This document shows positions 20,987-32,000 of a stretch of DNA of 64,000 bases, piece by piece (the stretch's first letter is position 1; each line of letters starts with the position of its first letter). Position numbers and translations under genes: made by a program. The stretch is from Aphanomyces cochlioides (lineage: Eukaryota > Oomycota > Saprolegniomycetes > Saprolegniales > Verrucalvaceae). The notes beneath the pieces are model-generated. The model had not been told where the DNA came from. It ran no database searches and saw only the letters and a program-made list of their open reading frames with translations. The stretch covers positions 2,232,001 to 2,296,000 of the forward strand of contig JAHQRK010000011.1 of NCBI GenBank assembly GCA_019828595.1, written 5' to 3'.

Positions 20987-22339
20987 TTAAATCCTGGATG
21001 GCTTACTTACTTCGCGCATCAAGCCACAAGCAACATCGCATGGCATGGTGCCGTCAACCCATCCAAGTGTACCTGGGAGTTTTCGCAGCCACTTGGAGAA
21101 GGCGAGATCAAACGCTTCGAGCAATTTCGCGACGGGCAATTGCACAATGATACATTCGAGGTACCCCACGTGTTGAGCCATCGCGATGATGTCTTTCATT
21201 AGGGCTGTCACTTTGGTCTTTGCTCGTTTTGATGTTGAGTTCGTGAGCTCCGATAGGGTAATTGAACGGAACGGGCCGACGCGCTGCTTGGCATCACCTC
21301 GAAACCAGTAGAGCCACATTGTTCGACACGTGGTCAAGAGTGGAAAATCCCAGCCGCGTGGAACGCGATACCACAATTTATCTGGCCACTGAAACGTTCT
21401 GTAGCTTGTCAACGCCTTGGCCGTCATTTCTGCAGCAACGCTAGTGGTTGGCATGCCGTGATAGATTGATTCAGTGTCGGCCGAGACTGTGTCGAGATTG
21501 CCCTCTGGGTTGTGATGAAGCAAGATTTCAAAAGCAGCGTCAAAGACACCCATGAACCTCTCGTCGTCGTCAATGTCACCAATTGCGTCTTCAGATGCTA
21601 CCAGAGAGTTTGCAAGTGCAATATCGACCAGTTTGTTCATGACCAGCGCGTTGAGTCGACTCGCCATGTTCTTTTTGTCGAGGGATCCACTTGCGACGAA
21701 ACGTAGCGGCCCAGTTCCAGTTTTAGGGTCTTTTCGAAACCAAAGGCGCCACATCTTTCGGCAAGGAACACTTGGCCAAACCACGGGTGCTTTAGCTCCT
21801 GAGGCAGCAGTCCGTTCTTCCTTCATCTTCGCTGGAATATCCAATGGTCTACGCACTGGTGTCGGCTGGACGAGTTTAGAAACCACAGATGTTCTCTTTG
21901 GCACGCTGGTTTGACTGCAATATTCGGTTGACCTGATCGAGTCAGTCTTGTTGTCTTGTTTTTGTCGACTTGCCAAGTCAAGCGCTGAAATGTCGACCTT
22001 GGAGGTCATTGAACTAACCCGAGCTCGCATGGATTGAAGCAACGCTTGGTATTTCGGTGTCCTTGTCACGTTTTCTTCAGGTGGAATTGCCGCTCCTTTC
22101 ATTTCAGCCTCGCGGGATGATTTTCTTGCAAGTCTGCGCCTTCTCCACTCTTGGAAGACAGCAGTCATGTCTTCATAGACATTGCGAGCTTCCGTTACAA
22201 AGCCGCCTTGGGTGGAGTTTACTGACGACCGAGGAGATTTAAAATGATCAAACATTGAGACTGACGCAGATGAAAAACTCTTGGCTTTCAGCATTGGTGC
22301 TCTCTTTGAAGCGCCATGAGCATGTTTGTTGCTCGACAT
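20987..22339 (-). CDS. Hypothetical protein with two internal W/C/W-x-WF repeats
   Basis: An uninterrupted 450-residue frame. The N terminus is basic and Ser-rich (MSSNKHAHGASKRAPMLKAK). Two similar modules follow. One starts WPSVPCRKMWRLWFRKDPKT and continues GPLRFVASG to FDAAFEILLHH. The other starts DFPLLTTCRTMWLYWFRGDA and continues VGPFRSITLSE to FDLAFSKWLRKL. Shared features are a Cys, M-W-x-x-WF, an R/K-D pair, GP[LF]R[FS], a helical NALVMNKLVDIA-like segment and a closing FD.AF. No known domain comes to mind. A nucleic-acid or protein-binding role would be speculation. The ATG at 22339 is the only sensible start. Confidence 0.8.
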   Translation of the reverse strand: MSSNKHAHGASKRAPMLKAKSFSSASVSMFDHFKSPRSSVNSTQGGFVTEARNVYEDMTAVFQEWRRRRLARKSSREAEMKGAAIPPEENVTRTPKYQALLQSMRARVSSMTSKVDISALDLASRQKQDNKTDSIRSTEYCSQTSVPKRTSVVSKLVQPTPVRRPLDIPAKMKEERTAASGAKAPVVWPSVPCRKMWRLWFRKDPKTGTGPLRFVASGSLDKKNMASRLNALVMNKLVDIALANSLVASEDAIGDIDDDERFMGVFDAAFEILLHHNPEGNLDTVSADTESIYHGMPTTSVAAEMTAKALTSYRTFQWPDKLWYRVPRGWDFPLLTTCRTMWLYWFRGDAKQRVGPFRSITLSELTNSTSKRAKTKVTALMKDIIAMAQHVGYLECIIVQLPVAKLLEAFDLAFSKWLRKLPGTLGWVDGTMPCDVACGLMREVSKPSRI

Positions 22340-23146
22340 GGCTGATTCAACAATGAGCTCGTTTCAAAGCTTCCATGACACTCACTATTGAAACTCCCCG
22401 AGAAAGAGAACGCATGACATGCGAGTTGCTGGATCGCAGCAAAACAAGACATGGATTTCCTTTGGGAGGTGCAGCAAATTCTGCAATTGTCTATTTGCAG
22501 TGGCTCGAGATTGCTTTGGCTCAAATTCATGTACAGCTTGCTGAAAATCGCCTCATGCCCACGGAAGATCAATGCCCAGGACGTGGACACCGTAGTTTCC
22601 TGTTCAAATGCCATGCTGGAGCAATTACTCGACATCGTGGAAGTGTCCATTTGCGACCGTGTGAGGTAATTGAGTTGGTATGACTCGTACAATCTCTGAG
22701 TGCAACCGTCGGCCTTCAAGAACATGCATCCATGATGGTTATCACAGCGATTATTGTCTTTTCGATCCACATAAATCAAATTTTGGACGTTAGTTGCGCT
22801 CGTCAGCAACAGCAATTGGTAATGCCCAGTTGCCTGGCGAAGTAAATTGATGCCACTGATGTCGTGGTTCCAATTGAGATTTCCACTAACCAGAGATGAC
22901 TTGCGAGACAGAACGAAACCAATGTACTGGTGGACAACTCGTCACTACTTGCGATTCGGGATCAATTGAATCATTGACCCTTGCGAAGAGTCCCATGAAA
23001 CGAATTTGGTAAATGCCCGAATCAAAACCGTGGCACTAGAAGCATGAGTGGTTGCTATTTTCGACTGAAAACGTTTAGCTCAAACTGAAATCTCACAACC
23101 CGGCAGATAGAGCCCATCCAAGAGTGGCCACCTCCATTGATTCAGT
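22340..23146. other. Intergenic region before the giant membrane-protein cluster
   Basis: Overlapping open frames occur on both strands at 22288-22815 (-) and 22375-22683 (+). Neither has recognisable content. This is probably the shared upstream region of the 450-residue gene and copy A. Confidence 0.4.
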
Positions 23147-26100
23147 ATGTCTCGCTTGGGGGCGAAACTACGTGTCATACCGTCTACTTCGTCATTAACA
23201 AACCCTCCTAGCAGTCCGCAACGTGCGAACTCCCAGACGCTACTAGCATTTATCAAGTCAGCTCCTCTGAGCTATGCTTATCTGTTCTTCACCATCAGCT
23301 GCGGTATTGGCTTTGTCGTGCTACTTTCCGAGTATACCACAAACGACCACTGGTGGCGAGAATTCAACACAACTGGCAGCCACACCTTTCTCGCTGACGT
23401 TTTCAACAGTAAACTTAATCTACGCCAGCACGGTGATTTCGATCTTTTTGACAGCTCACTGCCCAAGGATTATTCCGCAAGCACCTTCATTGATATGCAC
23501 CCCACCGCCACTCGGCAGATTTTGCTGGGTCTCATATCATCTGAACAGGCTGTCTCAACCATACGCGCCAACAGTTTGTATGAAAGTGTCTTCACCGTTA
23601 TTGCGTACTGCTGGGTCGATTTCAACCACCGATTTGAACTAGCTCATACTGCTAAGCGACAGCAACGATGCGTAAAGCACCAGTACACCAACGCTGCGGT
23701 ACATTTGGAAGCTGTTTTGCGAAACGTAGACCCAATTGACCTGGCACAGTCATCATACGGAGTGCAAATCAATCAAACCATTTTGAGCGCAGTTGTTCAA
23801 ACCCCAGAAGGATCCGCATGGCTAGCAGCAATAAGAGATCGTCATTGGGGATCAGTGTCCGACGAAGTGGCGTTTTGGAGGAGTAATGGCTTAGACCAAT
23901 TTGCAATTCAGCCCCAAAATCGATTCCAGCCCGGATATCTCAACACCGTCACGATTGTAAATGCGCTTGGCGTGAGCCGAACTACGACTACACACTCCGT
24001 ACCGTATATTGTGTTGGGACTGGCAACGTGGTCGACCAAATACATCTCCAGTGGTCTATGGACTGACATGACGAAATGCATCACTTTAGGATGTACCATG
24101 GTCCGGAATATGAACAATTCATTGGAGGCAACAGGACGCAACTGGGATACAGTGTACACCGGGACCGCCTTGTCCACTGGTAGCGACTTGGCGCGAACAT
24201 TTATTGGACCACTGATGAATTGGGACACTTTTTATATATGCTCCTCCCGCTTCCCTTATCAACTTGGTGATCGTGTTTCAAACACGATTATATCAGCGAC
24301 TGTAAACAGACATATCTTTTAGTTCTGCGTATCAAGTCATGGTCGACGTTGATATAGACGTCGTGCCTCCGAGTTGGAAAGGCCTAGGTCTATCAAATTT
24401 CGGAGGAAACCCATTATGTGCCCCTGTTGCATCTGGCAAACCATTTGTGCAAATGCCATTCAGTTTTGACGATGCTTGCCAAATGCAACAGCGACTTGCC
24501 ATTACATTTACCCGACCTGGTGTTCTTTTCTCAGCTTGGGTGTCACAATTGACATCACGCAACGTTGATGCAGTCTGTAATTGCAGTGTATCGAGTGCAA
24601 CTGCGTGCTCGAACTTTCTCACTTCTTCTTCGTCTCTTGTGGTTGACTTCAGCAAGCCCAGCAATGTCCAATCGGTTGTTCAGGACATTCAATCATTAAA
24701 TTTACGTTTTATTCAACTGGCTACCCAAAACACGACAAAAATGCTTCTAACTCAACCCATCGTACAGTATCCCACAGATTCTTGGTCTCCTTTAGGATGG
24801 GTTACGCTGTATGACTGGGTGGATGGAACTCGAGAAGCATTGAATTTCGAGGGCGACGTAGGCAATATGACGTTGCTTTCAGCCAGAAGCAGCTATTTAC
24901 CCTTGGCCGCCAAGCCACTTGAATTACCTCGAACAGCGTGTCGCTACTTTCGATACATGTCTTTGTATTTCACATGTATCTCTGTAGTGACTTCGCTTGT
25001 CGTGTTGGCATACGCAGTGACAAACAAATATCAAGGCGATGTCAGCAATGTGCTCCATTTTAATCGAGTGGTTGGTAGTGTTTGGATTGGACGCCCTCTT
25101 CTCTTCCTGCGTGGCCTCACTGCCATTTTAATCTTGAGCACGTCTCCTACTACGCTGGCAACCTCTAATATCATGACATATTTTGACAGATCGACGCGGA
25201 CGTGGCTCACTCGAGCGCTTTTAAGTGGGGAATCGCTATGGATCTCGTACGTGTTGAACGATGCATTGCTTCCTCTAACAAACCGTACACCTAAAACATA
25301 CGTCGCCCTTCACGAAATTCTCTCTTTTGCTGCAGTCTTTTCGATCGAAATCGTCATGCCAGTCAAGATTCATGCCTCTGTCAATCAGAAATGCACTTTC
25401 ACATCTTTTCGCCAAGGTCCAGTATGCAATGGTGGTCAGGTTGAGATCGGTCACTGGTCTCGAGCTATTCTTCTGATTACGATCCAAGTTGTTTGCTTAG
25501 CAGTATCATTAATTGCTACTTGGATATACTTTTGGTACTCGCAAGAGTACAAAGCTCATTCATTTCAATTGTGCATGCCCGAGCACTCACTAATACCAGC
25601 TGCATCTGATGCATTCCTTGTTACTTCGAACTCCTCCACCTGGCCTTTGGATTCTGTTGGTTGTGTCATGTCTGGCCTTTTGCCTCTACCATCGTCAATT
25701 TTTAATTTCAACTTATGGGCATTAGTGGCGAAGAAATATGGGTCCGAAAAATCAGAAGGGGGCGGAGATAAAAACCCGCAGGTGCCATCAAGTCCAACCC
25801 CAACGTTTACGAGACGCCATTCAGCGCTGGGATATGCAAGTCTGTTGTACATGGTTGGAACAATTTCGGGTAGTTTTGCATTCCTCCAAATTACCAGCTC
25901 CGCTATGAGCAATGATTTTTGGTGGGCATCGTTCGATGCTTCAACTCAAACATACCTCAGTAATTGGTACAATCTAAATCTACATTATACGAATGCGACG
26001 TCAAGCATTGACATAACTGCGCCTGAGTTTGGAGCCTTGGCCACGACCACCAATACCACAGTAACGACGCTGAATATTTCTCCTCTTTCAGGAATACTTG

Positions 26101-28426
26101 TTCAAGACTTTGCTAACTCACTGTCCAACGTCATTCGAGGTCTTCGACAAATGGATGGGTGTCAGATTCCGTGGATTATGACAGTGTACTGTTATGTGGA
26201 TTTTGATCGACGTTGGGAAATGGCTCCGACACAGAGTATGCAAGATCGTTGCAAGAAAGATCCAAGCAATAGTGCTATTTATCTCGAATCGATACTCAGA
26301 AATGCTGATGATAAAACTTTTTCTGAATGCTGGGGACATTCTTTGGACATCGCGTTGTTCTCATACCTGAAAACATCTGGAGATGGACTTGCATGGCTGT
26401 CCAAGACAAAACCCTTCGGTATTTCTATCGCCGCCGAGGTTGACTACTGGATGACATCAGGCCTTACAACCTACGTTACTCAGTGGCAAAACTATAAAAG
26501 TCTTGGGATTGCTGAGTCATTTTATATTCAAAACGCTTTCGGATTATCATATCCTTTGACATTAAAGTACATCAACTCCTCCTTCCAACTATCTGTCCAA
26601 ACTTCCCTGAAGATGCTTATGCCATTAGCTCAAATCTTCACAGCAATTCTTTCCAATACAAGTGGTATCAGTGCCAAGAGCCTCATTCGAGGGAGCCCAA
26701 CATATGCCTTTGCCAATTCTACACAAGAAGATGCACTGATTAACACAGGATTCTTGGGCTCACCACTGGGTCCAGGGTTGGCGTTGGTGCGGAATCTCTT
26801 GGGTCCATTTGGTTCAGTGACCATGACACGTGTACCATACCCGGAATCATTGCGCGGTCTTTACCAAAACATCAGCTTTGAGCTGATAAAAATATTGAGT
26901 TTGAGTCGTGAAATTCAAGATGCCTTTTGGCCACTGCATTCGTCGCTTGTGTTTGCCCCTCGACCGAAGGCTTGGGAAGGCACAACACTTGGAGGCGGAA
27001 ATATCTCGTGTGATGTAGCGTTGGAGCTGTCACAGGCGCGCTTCCTGGTGTCTTCTTCAGCTCCACTGGCTCATGCGGTGTCAACGTCCAAGAATTCCTT
27101 ACGCGAGATACGATCGCATGGCTAGCTGGGTTGGTTGCAACTGGACCTATAAACGTTTCTGCCGTTGCTCGAATGGAAACACGCAACTCTGCGAACACTA
27201 AAGTTAGCTTGGCTACCACTGTTGGTCTTCTTAACAATTTTTTACCCGTTGATACTGCGAAGGCATTATTGACTCGAGCTCAAGAATCCCGAGCTGTGAT
27301 CAAAAATGAACTGCACATATCTCTAGCTCAGTTTCTTCGCCGTGGATCAGTCTTGTCGCTGTCATTTTCCCCCTAGTTTTCGAACGATGAGCCTGATTTT
27401 GACTTCTATTCTTGGCTATTCTTGTTCGATTGGATTCAAGGACAACGTGAAGTTGTGAAGTTTCAAGGCGAAAAGCCTAACATTACTTTAGTATCAAGTT
27501 TGAATCCTCTCATTGGATCGCAGGTGAACCAAGCTGAAATAGCGACAAATGTGGCATATCTATTTCGATGGCTCATTCAATACATCACCTGGGTGCTGCT
27601 AAGTGTAGCTTGCGTTGTCTGCATTTATATCCTACAAGTGCACGGCCACGTCGAAGCTGGCAATATGGTTTCCTTCGCTCGAGTTTCATCGCTTGTATGG
27701 CTGGGACGTCCGCTGATATTTGTGAGAGCAATTGTAGCCATATATCTACTATCTACTGCCACGTTGACACTAGAAAGACCCCTCAACGGCCTTGTATCAC
27801 ACATGACATCGGTACCGCAGGCATGGTACTCAATTATCCTTACTGCAGGCGAGATCAATTGGATGGTATATATTGTCAACGATATATTTTCTGTGGTCAC
27901 CAATGAGTTCACTCCCCAATATGCATTCTTGTGCTTCGTTATTGTGTGGGTGGCCTCAGCACTGCTGTCATTTATTTCACCTCCTTCTCCATTGGTATCC
28001 CTGGAGAGAATTTGCTCGGTGGTAATGGTAGATTTCCAAGTCGAATGTCACGCAGGTACCATAGCAATCGGGAGCCTTCGACAATTTTATATATTACTTG
28101 GGCTAGTCGTTGGGCTTTGTATTTTTTGCTACACTGTAGTTAGAGTGTTTCACTCTAGACGGCCACCATCATCAAATCAGCTTCAATCTTTACTTGTGTA
28201 TGCCGCGGCTCGACACCAATTTCGTACTGAAAAATGGGAATACATGGGCACATTGTACTTGGACAAGGCATCAGCAGTCCTGACGGGATTACTATCGTTC
28301 AAGAGAGGTGACACATTGTTTGTGTTTGATATCAAGACTTGGCGATTGCACGGCTATAGCTTAGAATCCCAGAGAGTAATGCTTCCGATCCATCTCGCGA
28401 ACGCAGTACCTCTACGCGACTTTTGA
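23147..28426 (+). pseudogene. Copy A of giant duplicated membrane protein, disrupted
   Basis: Collinear with the intact copy D over its full length. It starts at ATG 23147 (MSRLGAKLRVIPSTSS), has the first membrane segment LFFTISCGIGFVVLLSEYTT, and ends IHLANAVPLRDF. The lesions are a frameshift near 24236-24245, a TAA at 24303-24305 where relatives have Gln, a second frameshift near 27022 just after GGGNISCDVA, and a TAG at 27374-27376 where relatives have Leu (PLF). Between the lesions the frame is clean: 928 codons are open from 24339 to 27125. Either it decayed recently or some lesions are sequencing errors. The two nonsense substitutions argue against errors alone. Confidence 0.85.
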
Positions 28427-29028
28427 TGTCTAATGCACTTTGATATTTGCTACCAAGTCAAATAGAAAATTTTGCGCGAAAGACCACCTTTATTTGATGG
28501 CATATTTCAAGGAAAGTATGTCATCTAACCAAAGACGTGTGAAAAATCGCCACGGGGTAAAACCTAGTCAAGGCATTGCTTCTCTGAGAAAATGAAAAAT
28601 GGAGAGCCACAAGTCATGGTAATTGTCATTGATGCAATCGCGATCTGGATATCACTTTCTATCTTGGTTGATGGTAGAGTTAACTTCAGTTCAGAAAGCC
28701 ACTGCATTTTCCTCGAATCAAAGTCCCATGAGGCGCCATTTTGTATATTGAATCAGAGCACTCTACGAGCTATTTATTGTCCCTAGAGGAGCCACGTTAA
28801 ATTAATGACTGCTATTCCTACTGTATATTCTTAGCCAAGGTTGCATCATATCTTCAATGCCACTTAATTCCTTGCGATCAAACATAATTAAGACACTGGA
28901 TGGATCAGTTATATAGGTAATTTTCCAATCGTTCAAGAAGTTACATTAATCTTACCCGTTTAACATCGAAACGTTCTCTTACATCGAAACGTACTCTTGA
29001 ACCTCCTGCCAACGAGGTGCGATCAACC
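28427..29028. other. AT-rich spacer between copies A and B
   Basis: No supported gene. It contains the 3' flank of copy A and the 5' flank of copy B. The repeated trinucleotide-like ACATCGAAACGT and TCGAAACGTTC stretch at about 28965-28992 lies just before the copy B start. Confidence 0.5.
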
Positions 29029-32000
29029 ATGCCTCGCATCGAAGCCATAGGCAGAGTCATGCCTGCTTCGACACCGTCTGGTGATAACACTTCGAAGTCG
29101 ACAGACATGCGCTCAATGCTGCCGCTGTCCTTCATTCAGTCGGCCTTTGTAAGTTACACATACCTGCTCTTTACAGTTGGCTGCAGCGTCGGATACATTC
29201 TTCTCCTTTCAGAATACACTACAAATGACCACTGGTGGCGAGAGAATTCAACACAACTGGTGGTCACACATTTCTTGCCGATGTCTTCAACACCAGGATC
29301 AATTTGGACCAGCTAGATGACTTTGACCTCTTTGCGAGCTCACTGCCAAAAGATTATTCTACCCCAAACACATTCATTGACATGCGACCCACGTCAGCAC
29401 GAAAGATTGTACTGGGCTCTATACCTTTGAACAAGGCTGTCACAACTATTCGTGCCAATAGTTTGTACGAAAACATTTTCACAATTATTCCGTACTGTTG
29501 GGTGGATTTCAATCATCGATTCGAAATGGCTCACACTGCCAAACGACAACAACGATGCGCACTGCGCCAATATGACAGTGCACACAAATGGGGAGCAGTG
29601 TCCGACGAAGTTGCGTTCTGGCAGCAAAATGGCCTAACAAGATTCACAATTCAAGCCCAAAATCGATTTCAGCTCGGTTATGAGAATACTATCTCTGTCG
29701 TGAATGCACTTGGAGTTGGCAGACCGATGACGACACACTCTGTGCCGTTCATTATCGCAGGATTAGCGACTTGGACAACGAAGCAAATCGCAGCTGGTCT
29801 TTGGAACGACTTGACGAAATGTGTGACCTTTGGATGTACATTGCTTCGGAACAAGAACAATTCACTGGAAGCGTTAGGACGCAACTGGGACACAACGTAC
29901 ATGGGATCTGCCCAAAATACAGGTGGAGATTTGGCACGGGCATTCCTCGGCCCCCTTGTGAATTGGGATACTTACTATGTGGCTCCCCCTGCATCTCTTG
30001 TTGATGTGGTAGTTAAGTTTCAAGGCCAATTGTACAATCGATTGCAAACCGACTCAGCTTTCAGCTCTGTCTATGAATCCTTAGACGAAGTAGACATTGA
30101 TGTCACACCTCCAGGATGGGATGACGTTGGCATGTCATATTTTGGTGGAAATCCACTGTGTGCCCCACTTGCTCCGGCCAAACCATATATTCAGATGCCA
30201 TTCAGCTTTGATGATGCTTGTCAAGTACAAAAGCGATTTTCAATACGATTTAGCCGCTTAGGACTTTTCTCGGCATGGTTGTCGCAGTTGGCTTTGGGCG
30301 CCGTTGGAGCTGTTTGCAAATGCAGCGATACACATGCCATGGATTGCAATGATATCTTCACATCCGCCCAAAACCTGGTGTCAGATTTCACAAAACCAAG
30401 CAATATCCAAACAATTGTGCAAGATATTCGATCTCTCGATCTATTGTTTATTCAGTTTGCAACCCAGAACACAACCAAGCGACTTCTCACTCAACCCGTA
30501 GTGCAGTCGTCTCCAAATGATCAATGGTCGGCATTTGGTTGGATTACACTATTTGACTGGGTAGATGGAACAAGAGAAGCATTTAATTTCGAAGGGGATA
30601 CAGGGAACTTGACATTACTTTCTGCCGCAAGCAGCTATTTACCCTTGGCACCAAAATCTCTTGAATTACCGCAAACTGCATGCGACTACTTTAGATATAT
30701 GGTTTTGTACTTCACCTTTGTCTCTGTTGGAACAGTCTTGGTAATATTGATATATGCATTCGCAAACAAATTCCGAGGCCAGGCCCGCAATCTTTTTCAA
30801 TTCAATCGAGTGGTCGGTAGATTTGGATTGGAAGACCTCTTTTGTTTCTACGTGGTCTGACCGCTATTCTGATCCTCAGTACATCACCAGCCATTCTAAC
30901 CAAGCTTAACAGCATGACAATTTTTCTCAACTCACCACGGACACTGAATATCCGTCTACTGTTGTGTGGCGAATCGCTGCGGATCTCATATGTGCTGAAT
31001 GATGCTCTTCTTCCCATATCAAATCCAATTACAAAAACGTACGCGACTCTCAACGCGATTTTATCGTTCGTGGCAACATTTTGCATTGAATCCCAATTTC
31101 CCATTCAAGTCCAAGCAACAGTCAGCCATGAATGCAAATTTACGTCATTTCGTCGAGCAGCGCCAAGGTGGTCACGTAAACATTGGTGACTTCACTCGGG
31201 TTCAGCTCCTTGTTTTTGTTCAAATTATGTGCCTTGTATTATCTCTCATGTTGACTTGGATATTAGGATGGTGTTTCAACAAACCCAATCTCCACACATT
31301 CCAAATCCATGCCCCGGATCGATTCCTCGTTCCAGCTGCAGCCAACGCTTTCTTCATAACCTCACACGCCTCATCGTATCCATTAGACTCTATTGCTTGT
31401 GTCATGTCTGGTCTTTTGCCTCTACCATTTTCACTTTTCAATTTCAATATTTGGGACTTGGTTACCAAGGACATCAAGTGTGGAAAAGAGATAAAAATTA
31501 CCAACGATATGTCTTCAAACAAGCCCAAGTCCTCTCCACAATTTACATGGAGGAACACTGCGATAGGATATGCTAGTTTGCTCTATATGGCTGAATCAAT
31601 CGTCGGCAGCTTTGCATTTCTTCAATTGACTAGATTTTCCATGGAAAACGATTTCTGGTGGGCATTATTTGACGATTCTACCCATACATATCTTAGTAAT
31701 TTTTACAATCAAAACCTACAATACATGAATGCAACTACACCTTTTTGCGTTTAAGTTAGATCATTTTTCGATTGATTTAATCTGTTCAAAAGAATTTAAG
31801 TTCAATGACATTTCAATAAACACAACTGCAATTCAATTTAATGTCACTGCCCTCAACTGCATTTATAGAAAGTCAATGTCATTTAAAGAAAGGCCACGCC
31901 ATCGATTTAAAAGACACATCATTTTAAGAAAAGTCAACAACACTTTATAAAACTCACAACCTACAAAATATGCAATTTGCACAACTTGAGTGACCCTCAC

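Noticed and set aside
22288..22815. A 175-codon minus-strand frame
   Set aside because: It overlaps the start of the 450-residue gene in another frame, has no recognisable content and competes with open plus frames.
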